A DNA stretch of 64,000 nucleotides from Globisporangium splendens (GCA_006386115.1 VFIW01000002.1:930001-994000); one strand, 5' to 3'. Numbered from the stretch's first letter, positions 47,434-59,441 are shown. Made by a program: numbers and translations. Notes: generated by a model from the letters alone, not told the origin.

Positions 47434-47729
47434 ATTCCTACTCGAAGGTGCCATGGCAAACTATTTAGGAGCAAGGACACTGTAGTTCGGCAATCTTAAC
47501 TCAATATGCCTCACCTTTAACATCAAGGTGGCGCTGATGACATGCTCTTGCGCGAATTTCAATCACGTGCACAACAGAAGCTATTCGGATACAACAAATG
47601 CTAAGATGCCAGGTTGTGGTGATGTATTAGCTAGATCCAGTATCACTGAGATCCTAGCGTGAGCTGGCTAAGTAATCGCTCTGGGTCCTAGTACGACGGA
47701 CGGTGGGTGTTTCGCACTCGAGGGGCTAT

Positions 47730-48904
47730 CTACTTCTTCGACGCCACTTCGATGCCGATCTTGCCAATGTGACGAGCAGACTTCAAGTGGTCGAACGCCT
47801 CGAGCACGTCCTCGCGACTGAACCCAAACGTCTTGTGGATGTACGGCTGGATGTTCTTGTTCGACACGAACCGGACCACATCTTCCAGCAGCTGCTTGCT
47901 GCCGATCACGACGCCGCGGACGATGCAGCCCTTGTCCAACACCATGCCTGCGACGCCGGGCATGTCTTCTTGCTTGGCCGACGCGAGGAAGCCAATGACC
48001 GCGATCATCCCGCCACGCGCACACGCTTTGATGCTTTGCGCAATGGTGCCCGCGCCGCCGTTCTCGATGATGTAGTCGGCGCCTCTGCCGTGCGTGATGC
48101 GGTTGGCTTCGGCCGCCCAGTCGGGCGTCTTGCGGTAGTTGATGACATAGTCCACACCAAAGTTGTCCTTCACGAACTGGAGCTTCTCGTCCGAGGACGA
48201 CGTGATGATCGTGACGGCGCCTGCAGCCTTGGCGAGCTGAAGACCCGTGATGGAAACTCCTCCGGTGCCTGGTAGGTATGACCATGGTGATCGAGTCGGA
48301 ATGCACACACACGCACACAAGAAACAGAATATGTGAGCGACGGAGACTTTGAAAGCCGATATGAGACAAATGACAAGAAAGAGATCCAACCTTGAAAGAG
48401 CACGGTCTGGCCGGGATGCAGCGGGATGCAGCCAAAGAGAGCATTCCAGGCCGTGACACCCGTGCAGACGAGAGAGGCCAGCTGCGTGAAGCTCAACTTG
48501 CACTCTTCTGGGATCTTTGTGACCGCTACGGCTGGCACCGCAACGTACTGACGCAGCACGCCGTCCAAGAAGCCGCCGAGCGAGTGGACCCAGTCCCTCT
48601 GCGGTCCGTACAGGTTGGAGAGGTCAAAGTTGGTCACGACACGGTCTCCAACGCTGATGCCTTCCACGGCGTCGCCCACGGCCGCCACGACTCCGGCGCT
48701 GTCGGAGCACGGGACGACGTTGTCCTTCACCGGGAACGGGTACGTTCCGTTGGAGATGGCCAGGTCTCGGTAGTTGAGCGTCAGTCCTCGCACCTCCACG
48801 AGCACCTCGTGGGCGGCCACAGTTGGCACTGGCTCAAGGGCGCATGCCAAGTTGTGGTGCGACGTGCGCTCGCCGTGACGAAAGACCAGGTTCGCAGATG
48901 CCAT
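47730..48904 (-). CDS. MDR-family NAD(P)-dependent oxidoreductase, copy 4
   Basis: The exons are 48904-48391 and 48268-47730, with an intron at 48390-48269. It is a full-length 350-residue protein with all motifs of copy 1. It has Ala20 as in copy 1 and Tyr in GVDYVINY as in copy 3, a mosaic that may reflect gene conversion. Its upstream region has no inserted element for at least 380 bp, and its core promoter has the consensus T in the initiator. It is among the copies most likely to be expressed. Confidence 0.9.
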
Positions 48905-48929
48905 GAGTACGTGATAGTTGGTTGTTGAT

Positions 48930-48946
48930 GGGAAATTGTAGAATGA
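48930..48946 (-). promoter_or_regulatory. Inr/FPR core promoter, gene copy 4 (variant)
   Basis: On the minus strand this reads TCATTCTACAATTTCCC. The C-to-T difference from the other four copies makes the initiator match the oomycete TCATTYY consensus exactly. It lies 25 bp before the ATG at 48904. Confidence 0.7.
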
Positions 48947-49300
48947 TGCTAAGCAGCTGTGGGCGGGGCGACGAGTGCAGTTTGCCTCTCTAGTGTTGTT
49001 GCCTGGATGTGCAGCGCTCTACTATCCATTGTTCTTGAGAGAGAGCTGCCTGCCCATCGTCTGTGTATCCTGGCTTATAGGATTTTCTGATAGTGTAATC
49101 AATACAGGGGACATGGCGTCCCAAGCCTCGGAGTTTGCATTCGTGGACTGGGAAGTGGTAGGCAAGAGTGGGGGTGGGGCAAAAGATAAAGAGAAACAGA
49201 GATCATGATAGGCTGTATAGTGAATGTATCGTTTTGGGGTCCTGATCCTTTCTTGAGATGGGCAACGGATGGCTCACTCCAGTCGAGCACCAACGACATC

Positions 49301-49473
49301 AGATACTCACCGACGAATCGCGGGGGAACGATCAAATTCTCTACTCGACAATGATATCGGTGCCACACCGTCAAAACTTAGAAACACCTCACTGTCAGCA
49401 GTGTTAATGAGACTCAGGAATTCTTAAACTATATGTAGATCATAAGTTCAATAGAATTACCTTCTCTCTCTCT
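49301..49473 (+). mobile_element. 173-bp LINE-A tail insertion
   Basis: This is the LINE-A 3' end with the last ORF2 codons and a CT tail. It has an internal loss of about 25 bp after ATCAAATTCT. The duplication AGCACCAACGACATC lies at 49286-49300 and 49474-49488. This is exactly the paralogous site used by element M at 39707. Confidence 0.9.
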
Positions 49474-49518
49474 AGCACCAACGACATCAATACCGGTATC
49501 GAACCGATACTATCGATG

Positions 49519-51126
49519 CAGGTGGTAATCCAAACGAACGATTATCCTTGGGTGATGTGAACCAAGTTAACACAACCAGAATATACTGTTGACGTTTCCC
49601 GGAATGTCGACGTCATTTGGTGGTGAATGCGTGTGCTGCTCAGACTACTGCGATTCCAAACACCGTCGCCACCCAGTTCATTGACCTGAAACTCGTAGAT
49701 AGCAGCCAGCACATGCCGAGGTATTATGCTAGCACATACTCTCCGACTGTTCCGTCGCAAACACAGCACTGCCACGCCGCAGTGCTGAATGGATGAGACT
49801 CCTTCACCCAGCCCCAACACATTCGACTTTCCAGCCCGGCTGGAAGACCGACACCCCATAAAAGGCACTAACTCCTACACCAATAGAGCCTGTTGCTGCA
49901 CGCTGCTCCTCCGACTTCCAACTCTTGTGAGCCACGGAACAATTTGAAGCACAACTATGATCCCCCAAGCACGGAAACAGCACCCAGTGCGATTCCTAGT
50001 GCCACTATCACGAGACGCACAAACTCTGCTACCAACCAAGTGCTCTCAGTCCGAGTCACGACGACCCACCGCGTGCACTCCGGCCGACTGCGGGCAATCA
50101 GACATTTCCCGTTTAAAGGTGGTACACAACCCCACCTCAAGTTGGAGTACAAAAGATCCAGGTGGTGTTAGTTCAAACGCTGCTTGTACAAACAACGAGC
50201 AGATTATGCACGAGAGTACGCAATTTTGTGCAGATGTAAGATTTTTCGCCTTCCAATAGCGCTGATCGGACGCGACCTGCGAGCAAGCAAGCAAGCCGTT
50301 CGCAAGATCGCACTGTAGCTCTTCGACACCTACAGTTTGAACCTCCATCTATCTACCAACCACATCGACATCATCCATGATGACAGGCCGATCTCGTTCT
50401 TGTTTGTGCACTTAGATGCATTGCGTCGCTTCACACACGTCCAAGCCAACCGCAGCTGATCCTTCGTTAACTGACGACTCGGGCGATCAAACCAACCATG
50501 TCGAGCGCGCTGTTGGAGATCATCAAGACGATGGCGTCTCTCTCGTCGTCGATGACCAACCTGAGCTGAGCCTGTCGCCATCCATGTACAAGATCCGCAA
50601 AGAGAAGTCGTGTGGAGAAGTGCAAGTGCTCCCGTTGCTATCGTTGTGGGGAACTGTCGTATCTGGAAAGTCTCTTTCGATTACTTGTATGCATCTTGGG
50701 CATGTGCAATCAAAAACGAACTCAAGCGCTTGTGTCAATCGCAGTTTTGTCAACATGATGCTCTACAGATACCTTTCTGGTAGCATATTCCCTCTCTTCG
50801 TGACTTCTTGTCGTTGGAGATGCTCTTGCGATCGGGTACTTGTCCGTTTATTATCGCTATACGACGGAGCCTACCGAAGTTCGGAAACGATTGGCGTGCT
50901 TGCTTCTGTGGAATGTGCCGATCACGCTCTTTGCGTTCTCGGGGAGTGAGCTCACGGCCATTACGCATGCATCGAAGAGCGAGATGGGTGTGTTTCGAGC
51001 CACATCTGGCTGAACAGGTAACGCATTCACCAAATGACGTCGACGCTTGGGGAGACGTCAACATGATATCCGGATGGCTTCGGCTCAACAGAAGGGTAAT
51101 CATTCGTCCGGTTGGATTACCACCTG
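49519..51126 (-). mobile_element. TIR-bearing element, copy 5
   Basis: It is 1608 bp long, with no LINE-B tail in its TIR. It has a few own substitutions (near 50811 and 51138). No gene is supported. Confidence 0.6.
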
Positions 51127-51282
51127 TGCTGACATTGGAGTGTATTGACAAAATGATGAGGCTGGTACTCGAGTGGAGAGAATAATCAATTGCCCGTCCT
51201 ATCTCTTTACAGGTGTAAGAAAACCCTGTCACTTAGTTGTTTTTTTTTGGGGGGGGAGGGGCAAAGATACCTTAACTTGTCA

Positions 51283-52460
51283 TTTTATGCGCTATGGGCG
51301 AAGATCGGAATCACTCCTGGTCACGACCCCGCAATCTGGATCTTCAGTCTGGATCTACCACATACTCCAACGTATGCATGGACCACGATCAAGAGACACA
51401 TTATCGGACACAAGTGCTCCAATGAACATCTCCAAGATCACCTCTATCCCGTCGCACACATGCTGTGGCGATATATGAGCGCGTCGCTCATACAAGCCAT
51501 TTGGTGTGCGCATCTGCGACGCATGGATTCGGATCCAATCGAATCGACTGCTGAGATGGCGATCATGATGACCAGATTAGAGGCAGGAATGCGAAACCTC
51601 ACACGACTCGCTGAAGCGCAAGCTGGAGACTCTGACGGTCACACGGTTGCAGCAGTCCTCAAGGCATATGTCGACTGCTTTCTCAGCCAAACCGGCACCA
51701 TCCCCTTGACTCCAAGTGATACTCGCGGCATTTACCTGTTGTTTTTCGATGGTGGATCACGCGGCAATCCAGGACCAGGAGGGACTGGATCCATTATCGT
51801 GCGTGTCCATAAGGACTCGCACACAGCCAGTTTAATTTGGGCCGCGAGCATGGCCTATAGCAGGAAGGACACGACCAACAACTTTGCCGAGTACTGGGGT
51901 CTCATACATGGACTCCGAGAAGCCCAACGCAGTCACTTCGAACCGTTGTACGTGATTGGAGACAGTGCACTCATTATCTCCCAACAGAGAATGCATCGGT
52001 CCCCTCGACAGCACCGATTGGCACGTTTATACCAGACAAGTCGACGACTCGCGGATTGCATCGACATCCGAGGATGGTACCATCACTACCGTGCCTTCAA
52101 CAAGATGGCGGACTCAGCCGCCAACCTAGCCATGGACACCAGAACCTCAACGCAGGTTCACTTCCCAACTCAAAGAGCTGCTTTCAACAATCTCACCCAG
52201 GATCTTGACAACGACGTCATGCATTGGCTTGTGCGAAGTTCGGAAGACCCAAGGTCATTGGACAACACAAGGCAGCCTCACATAGGACCAAGAGAACATG
52301 CCATCCTGGTCAAAGATTATTTAGCATTCAGAAGTGATCTATTGCAATCCGCGCTATAGACACATTTACACTCCTTCATGAAATTCGCAATGAAGATTAG
52401 GTAGGAGAATGGATATTGTAGGTCACGAAGATGAACCTAAATATACCTCACCTTATAAAG
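51283..52460 (+). mobile_element. LINE-B 3' fragment, unit 5 (without nested tail)
   Basis: It has the same 5' truncation as units 1-4 but an intact, empty site where they have the 71-bp tail, so it shows the ancestral state. One continuous frame reaches 52359 and includes the ORF2 C-terminal linker and RNase H. Confidence 0.87.
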
Positions 52461-52550
52461 ACGATGAGTCCCGAACCCCTCGTTTAGGCGTCGGAAGAAG
52501 TGTTCTCGCTCTGATCTCTTGTTGGGTGCGTACACATATTAATCCACATC

Positions 52551-52872
52551 TGTTGAATTGTTGACTTGAGCGTTAGATGGAATGATGGAAAGTGAATTAC
52601 CAAAGTGTTTAATGATGTGTCTACGTCTTGCTGTAGGTCTCTGTCCTTCTCTCTTTACTGTCATGGAGCCACCACCATGCGGACCATGAGTAAGACGTGG
52701 GTACAATTCATCATTTGGCTAAACTATACAAAAGTGCAACATGCAAATCAGCACAACCTGGATGCACTGGGAACAACTGCAACTGCGACTTTGAACTTGG
52801 TTCTCGTATCGCCAACTGCAACTCTCAGCTGATATTGATCGAAGTATCCACAAGTGCAATACTTACTCAACA
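52551..52872 (-). repeat. copia 3' LTR
   Basis: This 322-bp LTR begins TGTTGAATTG and ends ACTCAACA on the + strand. The last bases before it on the coding strand, GAGTGGGAG, are the likely polypurine tract for plus-strand priming. Confidence 0.95.
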
Positions 52873-52893
52873 CTCCCACTCGCTTGCGGTTGC

Positions 52894-55800
52894 TTAGCGC
52901 TTTTTCAGGCCGCAGAGATCACGGAGATACTGGAGAGTCTTTGTGCTCAGTGCCTTTGTTAGGATGTCAGCCTGCTGATGCTTGGTTTCGACGTATTGCA
53001 CGTCGACTTCGTCTGATACGATCTTTTCGCGGACGAAGTGGTGACGTATGTCAATATGCTTTGTTCGCGCCTGGTAGCCCACGTTTTTGGAAAGGGCAAT
53101 GGCCCCTTGGTTGTCTTCGAGTATGACGGTGGCTCCCACTTGTTCCATGCCAAGGTCCATGAGCAGACGACGAGCCCAAAGCACCTCTTGAACGCATAGG
53201 CTCAGAGCCATGTATTCTGCTTCGGCTGAGCTGAGCGCTACCGTCTTCTGGCTCCTCGACTTGAACACGACAGGTCCTCCGTTGATCTTCAGGAGCACAC
53301 CAGACACCGACCGGCGATCATCACGGTCGCTTCCCCAGTCTGCGTCACAGTACGCGACCAGGTTCGGGTTCTCATTTCCACTAAAGACGAGCTCATGGTA
53401 CTTGGTTGTGTGCAGGTATTTCAGCACACGAATCGCGCTCTTCCAGTGTTTCACACCTGGATTCTCCAAGTACCTGCTCAAGTGACAGACGGCGTACGAG
53501 ATGTCGGGGCGGGTGCATGTCGAGATGTAAAGAAGGCAGCCCAGGAGCGAACGATATGGCTTGCTCGCCATCGCTCTCTTTTCTTCGTCAGTCTTGGAGC
53601 AGTCAGCACTCGAGAGCTTCATACTCGCGTCGCACGGGTTCTCAGTGGGCTTAGAGTTGCTCTGGTTGAAACGCTTCGCAACGTCCGTGATGTACTGGCT
53701 TTGCTTAATGGTAAGCTTCTTTTTGTTCGTGTCGTTTACGATCTCCATGCCGAGGATATAACGCGCATGTCCGAGATCTTTGATACTGAATCTCTCTCGG
53801 ATGTTGTCCTTCACTCGCTCGATGTCGCTCTTGTCCTTGGCGGCGATCAACATATCGTCTACGTACAAGCAGACAAACACTTGACCGCCTGGAACAGCTT
53901 TCACGTACACGCAGGGATCTGCTACTGAGGGAATGAATCCCATCTCAAGCAGCACAGCGTTGATTGTTTGGTTCCAGACTAAAGAGGACTGCTTGAGTCC
54001 ATACAGCGCCTTGTTCAGCTTGCATACCTTAGTTGCATCAGCTGCGACTCCTTCCGGCACCTCCATGTACACGATCTCTTTCAGTGAAGCGTATAGGAAC
54101 GCGGTGTCCACGTCGCACTGCATGATGACGAAGTTTAACGCGCAGCACACAGCCAGAAAGATCCGAATCGAGTTCATGTTCGCGACAGGAGAGTAAGTCT
54201 CGTAGAAGTTGATTTCGTACCTCTGGCTGAAACCTTGCGCAACGAGACGCGCTTTGAAGCGCACGATTTCGCCTCGCTCGTTCTTTTTGTACGCGAATAT
54301 CCATTTGCAGCCGATCACTACAATCCCGGCTTTGCGCTTGATGAGCGCCCAGGTGTTGTTTTTCACGTGCGACTGGATTTCAGAGGCGATCGCACGAAGC
54401 CAGTTCTTCCGTTCAGCACAGTCTACTGCTTCTTTGTATGTGGCTGGAATGTTCGCGACAAATGCCACCTCGCTTTTGAACGCGAGCGCGCTTAAATCAG
54501 TTCGGCTCCTCTTTGCTTGAGGCTCCAGATCTTCATCACTGGAATCATTCTCGTCGTTGTAAATCACGATACTGCGGTCATTGACACGTTCGGGATCACT
54601 CTCCAGAAGTAGCCGTGGCTGGCGCGATAGAGTCGCATCCTGTCCAAGCAAGCGATGCGATTGGTGATGCGGCACGCTTTCGTTTAGGTGTGCTAGCTGT
54701 CTTGGAGACTCGGGCTGAGTACTGTCTTCGTTGTAGACAAAGTTGTTCACGCCACGCATTCGCCTTCTCAACTCTGGCCTAAACACCATTGCGTTCGCTC
54801 CTTGTGGTTGCTGTGTCTGTTGTAACAGCAATTCGCTTGGACTTGGCCGCTGGAGAATGCCGCGATGCGCGTCATGAATGTGACGGTAGGTGGCTGGACT
54901 TGGACTTGGGGGATCGATCACTCTCGAAATCACCAGTTGGTTTACTTCCTCCTCGTTGCCCGACTCCATGTCACGATCATAGTCGTTACCATCGTCACCA
55001 TTGTACTGCATCTCAACATCATCATTTGGCGCACTGACCTGTATGCTTTCAATTGGAACCGTTCTCGTTTCGTCCTCGCACCAATGACTCGCTGCTACAC
55101 GAGTCGACACTGAATCTCCGTCTGCAACAGGGTGGACTCGATCATAAATGCCGCCGATCTCACGCTCATCGAGAGAAACAGATCGAATGATTGCAATCTT
55201 GCCAGTTTCAATGTTCAACACCCTGTATGCCTTCGAGGTGCTTGAGTATCCGAGCAGCATGCACTTGAAGCTCTTCGGGTCCAACTTGGTGCGCTTCGCC
55301 TTGTCAATGTGGGCGTATCCCAGTGACCCAAACACTCGCAAGTGATCAAGGTACGGAGGTGCTCCATAGCAAATCTCGTGCGCGGTCGTCTTTGGATGCG
55401 CCGTGTTCGTTATGCGGTTAATGATGTAGATCGCCGTGTTGCATGCCTCGCCCCACCACTTGTGCTCGATGCATTTATACTGCATCATGCTCCTGGCCAT
55501 TTCCATGATGGTTCTATTCATTCGCTCGGCGAGTCCATTCTGTTGTGGACTATACGGCGTGCTGAGCTGGTGGACGATGCCACTGGCGCTGCAGATCAAA
55601 TTGAAGCGCTTGTTTACAAACTCGGACCCGTTGTCCGAGCGAACGCACTTGATGCGCTGACCCCATTGATTCTCAGCCATTGCTTTGAACTCGGAGAACT
55701 TGTCTGCAACCTCGCTCTTTCTCTTCAAGAAGTACCCTGTCACGAACCTCGAGTAGTCGTCAATGAAGGTCAGGAGATAGCGTGCACCACCGTGAGACGT

Positions 55801-57226
55801 TGTCGCCATTGGTCCCATGACGTCGGTGTGCACGAGCTGCAACACGTGCGTCGTCTTCTTCTGCCCAGTCGACCTGGGGAAGCTAGTGATCGTCTGCTTG
55901 CCTTTCAGGCAGCCGCCGCACAGCCCGTAGCTCTTTTGTGCTATCACGGGCAGGCCGTTCTCCTCTGATTGCAGGCGACTATAGTTTTCAAACGTGGTGT
56001 GTCCGAGTCTGGCGTGCCAAAGCTCCCACTTGCTTTGAGCATCACCGTGCTCGACTAAGAAGCACCCTTCTTCTGGCACAGCGTTCAGCTTGTAGATGTT
56101 CTTGTAACGTTGAGCTTGAACCAGCACGTCATCTCCATTCATAATGGCACAGTGCGTCAAGTTAAAGCGCACCCCAAGGCCCCTCTGGGTTAGCTTGGAA
56201 ATCGAGATCAGCCGGCGATCAAGCTGAGGAATGTGCAGCACCTCTGTGATCGTTACGATGCGTCCATTGTCGATCTTGATCCTAATGTTGCCGACGCCAA
56301 TCGCCTTCATTGTAGCTCCATCCGCGATGATGATCTCCACTGGCTCTGGCAAGACCTCGTAGGTCTGGAAATCCAGCTTAGTGAACGTCATGTGCGATGA
56401 CGCTCCACTATCAAGCAGCCAGCCATCTGTCTCAGCTTGATTGGCCATGAACATGACCTCACTATCGCGATTGCTGCTCTGGTCGGGGCAGTCTTTCTTC
56501 ATGTGCCCGACCTTGTTGCACCCGTAACACTTGCCTCGAAACACGCAATGGTTACGCGCGCCAGTGGCCTGGTTACCCCTGTTTCGATTCACGGTCTTCG
56601 CGCCTTTGCGACCATGCTTGCCTGGGTGGGTCTTGAAGCGCGCCTTAAACGCCAATTCTTGCCTCTCTGCTTGAACGCGATTCTCGCTTTCCTTGATCAG
56701 CTTCTCCTTGACCTCGATAAGCGAGATGTTGATCATGTTCTCGATAATAGAGGCGAGAGTATCGTACTCGGGGGGGCAAACTGCCGAGCAGAATCACGAG
56801 CTGTCTTGGCTCGTCGATCTGATCGCCAACAGCCTGCATGGCGATCACGAGCTCGTCAAAGTTGTCGAGGTGAGTTTCCATAGAAGCACCGGGGTCCATG
56901 CGAAACTCGTGCAAACGCCGAGTGAGAGTAACTCGGTTCTGCAGGTTGCGTCGATTATAGTACTCAGAAAGAGTGTCCCACGCTTCCTTGGCCGTCCTCG
57001 CCGCTCGGATCTTCGATTGATGCACAACTTCGAGACCTTGAGCGATAATGCCGAGGGCCTTCATATCGCTGACTCTCCATGCCTCCGTTTCTTCCGCTTC
57101 AGTCTTCACGACCACGAGATGATCCGCCAACCCCTTTCTGGCGAGAGTCATTCTCATGTTAAACTCCCAGTGGAAGTAGTTCGCATTGCCGAGCAAGTCC
57201 TCCGAGCGCCGAGAGTTTGGGCTCAT
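52894..57226 (-). pseudogene. copia gag-pol polyprotein, one frame break
   Basis: Gag begins at the ATG at 57226, inside the primer-binding site. Its frame runs to 56645. The pol frame (56736-52894, 1280 residues from its first Met) overlaps it. At a seven-C run (about 56769-56776) one base too many moves gag out of the pol frame. Pol residues: CCHC knuckle C70-C83, protease DSG 109-111, integrase H241/H246/C273/C276 and D305/D368/E404. RT has YVDD at 958-961, and RNase H has YCDADWG near 1129-1135 and SSAEAEY near 1169-1175. No other break is seen. The frame break could be mutation, a programmed shift or a base-calling error. Confidence 0.9.
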
Positions 57227-57230
57227 AACC
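57213..57230 (-). promoter_or_regulatory. copia primer-binding site
   Basis: Directly inside the 5' LTR the coding strand reads GGTTATGAGCCC. Its complement, GGGCTCATAACC, is the anticodon stem-loop of initiator tRNA-Met, not its 3' end. This fits priming by an internal half-tRNA as known for Drosophila copia. The gag ATG overlaps it. Confidence 0.8.
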
Positions 57231-57552
57231 TGTTGAATTGTTGACTTGAGCGTTAGATGGAATGATGGAAAGTGAATTACCAAAGTGTTTAATGATGTGT
57301 CTACGTCTTGCTGTAGGTCTCTGTCCTTCTCTCTTTACTGTCATGGAGCCACCACCATGCGGACCATGAGTAAGACGTGGGTACAATTCATCATTTGGCT
57401 AAACTATACAAAAGTGCAACATGCAAATCAGCACAACCTGGATGCACTGGGAACAACTGCAACTGCGACTTTGAACTTGGTTCTCGTATCGCCAACTGCA
57501 ACTCTCAGCTGATATTGATCGAAGTATCCACAAGTGCAATACTTACTCAACA
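57231..57552 (-). repeat. copia 5' LTR
   Basis: This 322-bp LTR appears identical to that at 52551-52872. It should hold the promoter for the minus-strand transcript. An ATG in frame with gag exists inside it (57283), but the ATG at 57226 is the more likely start. Confidence 0.95.
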
Positions 57553-57774
57553 ACATCACTCCTTTGGACTTGACAGCGACTGTGCGATTTGTCCACTTGG
57601 ATACTTCGATTAGTTGTGCTTCGCTAATCGTCTTCGGATTTGTGAGCATTGCCACTCCGCCAGTCGCGTCTGGATGGATGGACCAAAAGGACTCTGGTTC
57701 GTCCACGTTTGCAACCCATCCTATTCGATTCCAGCAATGTCTGAATCTGCGTTTTTCTTTGGCTATTCCTACTC

Positions 57775-57990
57775 GAAGGTGCCATGGCAAACTATTTAGG
57801 AGCAAGGACACTGTAGTTCGGCAATCTTAACTCAATATGCCTCACCTTTAACATCAAGGTGGCGCTGATGACATGCTCTTGCGCGAATTTCAATCACGTG
57901 CACAACAGAAGCTATTCGGATACAACAAATGCTAAGATGCCAAGTTGTGGTGATGTATTAGCTAGATCCAGTATCACTGAGATCCTAGCG
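57775..57990. other. 3' flank of gene copy 5
   Basis: This is conserved unit spacer matching that of copies 1, 3 and 4. No gene is seen. Confidence 0.5.
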
Positions 57991-58141
57991 TTTAAGTGAT
58001 CTATTGCAATCCGCGCTGTAGACACATTTACACTCCTAGATGAAATTCGTAATGAAGATTAGTTAGGAGAATGGATATTGTAGTCACGAAGATGAACCTA
58101 AATATACCTCACCTTATAAAGAATAAAGAATAAAGAATAAA
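57991..58141 (+). mobile_element. 151-bp LINE-B tail in 3' flank of gene copy 5
   Basis: This is the LINE-B end from the last RNase H codons. Its tail carries four ATAAAG-type repeats (TATAAAGAATAAAGAATAAAG). The 12-bp duplication GAGATCCTAGCG is at 57979-57990 and 58142-58153. It is absent from the other units. Confidence 0.93.
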
Positions 58142-58224
58142 GAGATCCTAGCGTGAGCTGGCTAAGTAATCGCTCTGGGTCCTAGTACGACGGACGGTGG
58201 GTGTTTCGCACTCGAGGGGGCTAT

Positions 58225-59399
58225 CTACTTCTTCGACGCCACTTCGATGCCGATCTTGCCAATGTGACGAGCAGACTTCAAGTGGTCGAACGCCTCGAGC
58301 ACGTCCTCGCGACTGAACCCAAACGTCTTGTGGATGTACGGCTGGATGTTCTTGTTCGACACGAACCGGACCACATCTTCCAGCAGCTGCTTGCTGCCGA
58401 CCACGACGCCGCGGACGATGCAGCCCTTGTCCAACACCATGCCTGCGACGTCGGGCATGTCTTCTTGCTTGGCCGACGCGAGGAAGCCAATGACCGCGAT
58501 CATCCCGCCACGCGCACACGCTTTGATGCTTTGCGCAATGGTGCCCGCGCCGCCGTTCTCGATGATGTAGTCGGCGCCTCTGCCGTGCGTGATGCGGTTG
58601 GCTTCGGCCGCCCAGTCGGGCGTCTTGCGGTAGTTGATGACATGGTCCACACCAAAGTTGTCCTTCACGAACTGGAGCTTCTCGTCCGAGGACGACGTGA
58701 TGATCGTGACGGCGCCTGCAGCCTTGGCGAGCTGAAGACCCGTGATGGAAACTCCTCCGGTGCCTGGTAGGTATGACCATGGTGATCGAGTCGGAATGCA
58801 CACACACGCACACAAGAAACAGAATATGTGAGCGACGGAGACTTTGAAAGCCGATATGAGACAAATGACAAGAAAGAGATCCAACCTTGAAAGAGCACGG
58901 TCTGGCCGGGATGCAGCGGGATGCAGCCAAAGAGAGCATTCCAGGCCGTGACACCCGTGCAGACGAGAGAGGCCAGCTGCGTGAAGCTCAACTTGCACTC
59001 TTCTGGGATCTTTGTGACCGCTACGGCTGGCACCGCAACGTACTGACGCAGCACGCCGTCCAAGAAGCCGCCGAGCGAGTGGACCCAGTCCCTCTGCGGT
59101 CCGTACAGGTTGGAGAGGTCAAAGTTGGTCACGACACGGTCTCCAACGCTGATGCCTTCCACGGCGTCGCCCACGGCCGCCACGACTCCGGCGCTGTCGG
59201 AGCACGGGACGACGTTGTCCTTCACCGGGAACGGGTACGTTCCGTTGGAGATGGCCAGGTCTCGGTAGTTGAGCGTCAGTCCTCGCACCTCCACGAGCAC
59301 CTCGTGGGCGGCCACAGTTGGCACTGGCTCAAGGGCGCATGTCAAGTTGTGGTGCGACGTGCGCTCGCCGTGACGAAAGACCAGGTTCGCAGATGCCAT
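58225..59399 (-). CDS. MDR-family NAD(P)-dependent oxidoreductase, copy 5
   Basis: The exons are 59399-58886 and 58763-58225, with an intron at 58885-58764. It is a full-length 350-residue protein. It carries two changes not seen in the other copies: Gly-to-Asp in the QEDMPGVAG stretch and Ile-to-Val in RGVVIGSK. Both lie in the C-terminal half and outside the GTGGVSITG loop. Residue 20 is Thr. The 3' flank has a LINE-B tail insertion 71 bp beyond the stop, which could change polyadenylation. Confidence 0.9.
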
Positions 59400-59424
59400 G
59401 AGTACGTGATAGTTGGTTGTTGAT

Positions 59425-59441
59425 GGGAAATTGTAGAGTGA
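59425..59441 (-). promoter_or_regulatory. Inr/FPR core promoter, gene copy 5
   Basis: On the minus strand this reads TCACTCTACAATTTCCC, 25 bp before the ATG at 59399. Confidence 0.67.

Larger units (their letters stand above)
52551..57552 (-). mobile_element. Ty1/copia LTR retrotransposon
   Basis: The element is 5002 bp with TG...CA-ended LTRs of 322 bp that look identical over their length. The 5-bp target duplication ACATC is at 52546-52550 and 57553-57557. Units 3 and 4 show the empty site. The order gag, protease, integrase, RT, RNase H is that of copia. Identical LTRs mean a very recent insertion, or conversion between LTRs. Confidence 0.96.
52461..57774 (-). mobile_element. Old LINE-A scrap, unit 5, split by copia
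   Basis: The pieces 52461-52550 and 57553-57774 together match the scrap of units 1, 3 and 4. They are separated only by the copia element and its 5-bp duplication. Confidence 0.8.
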
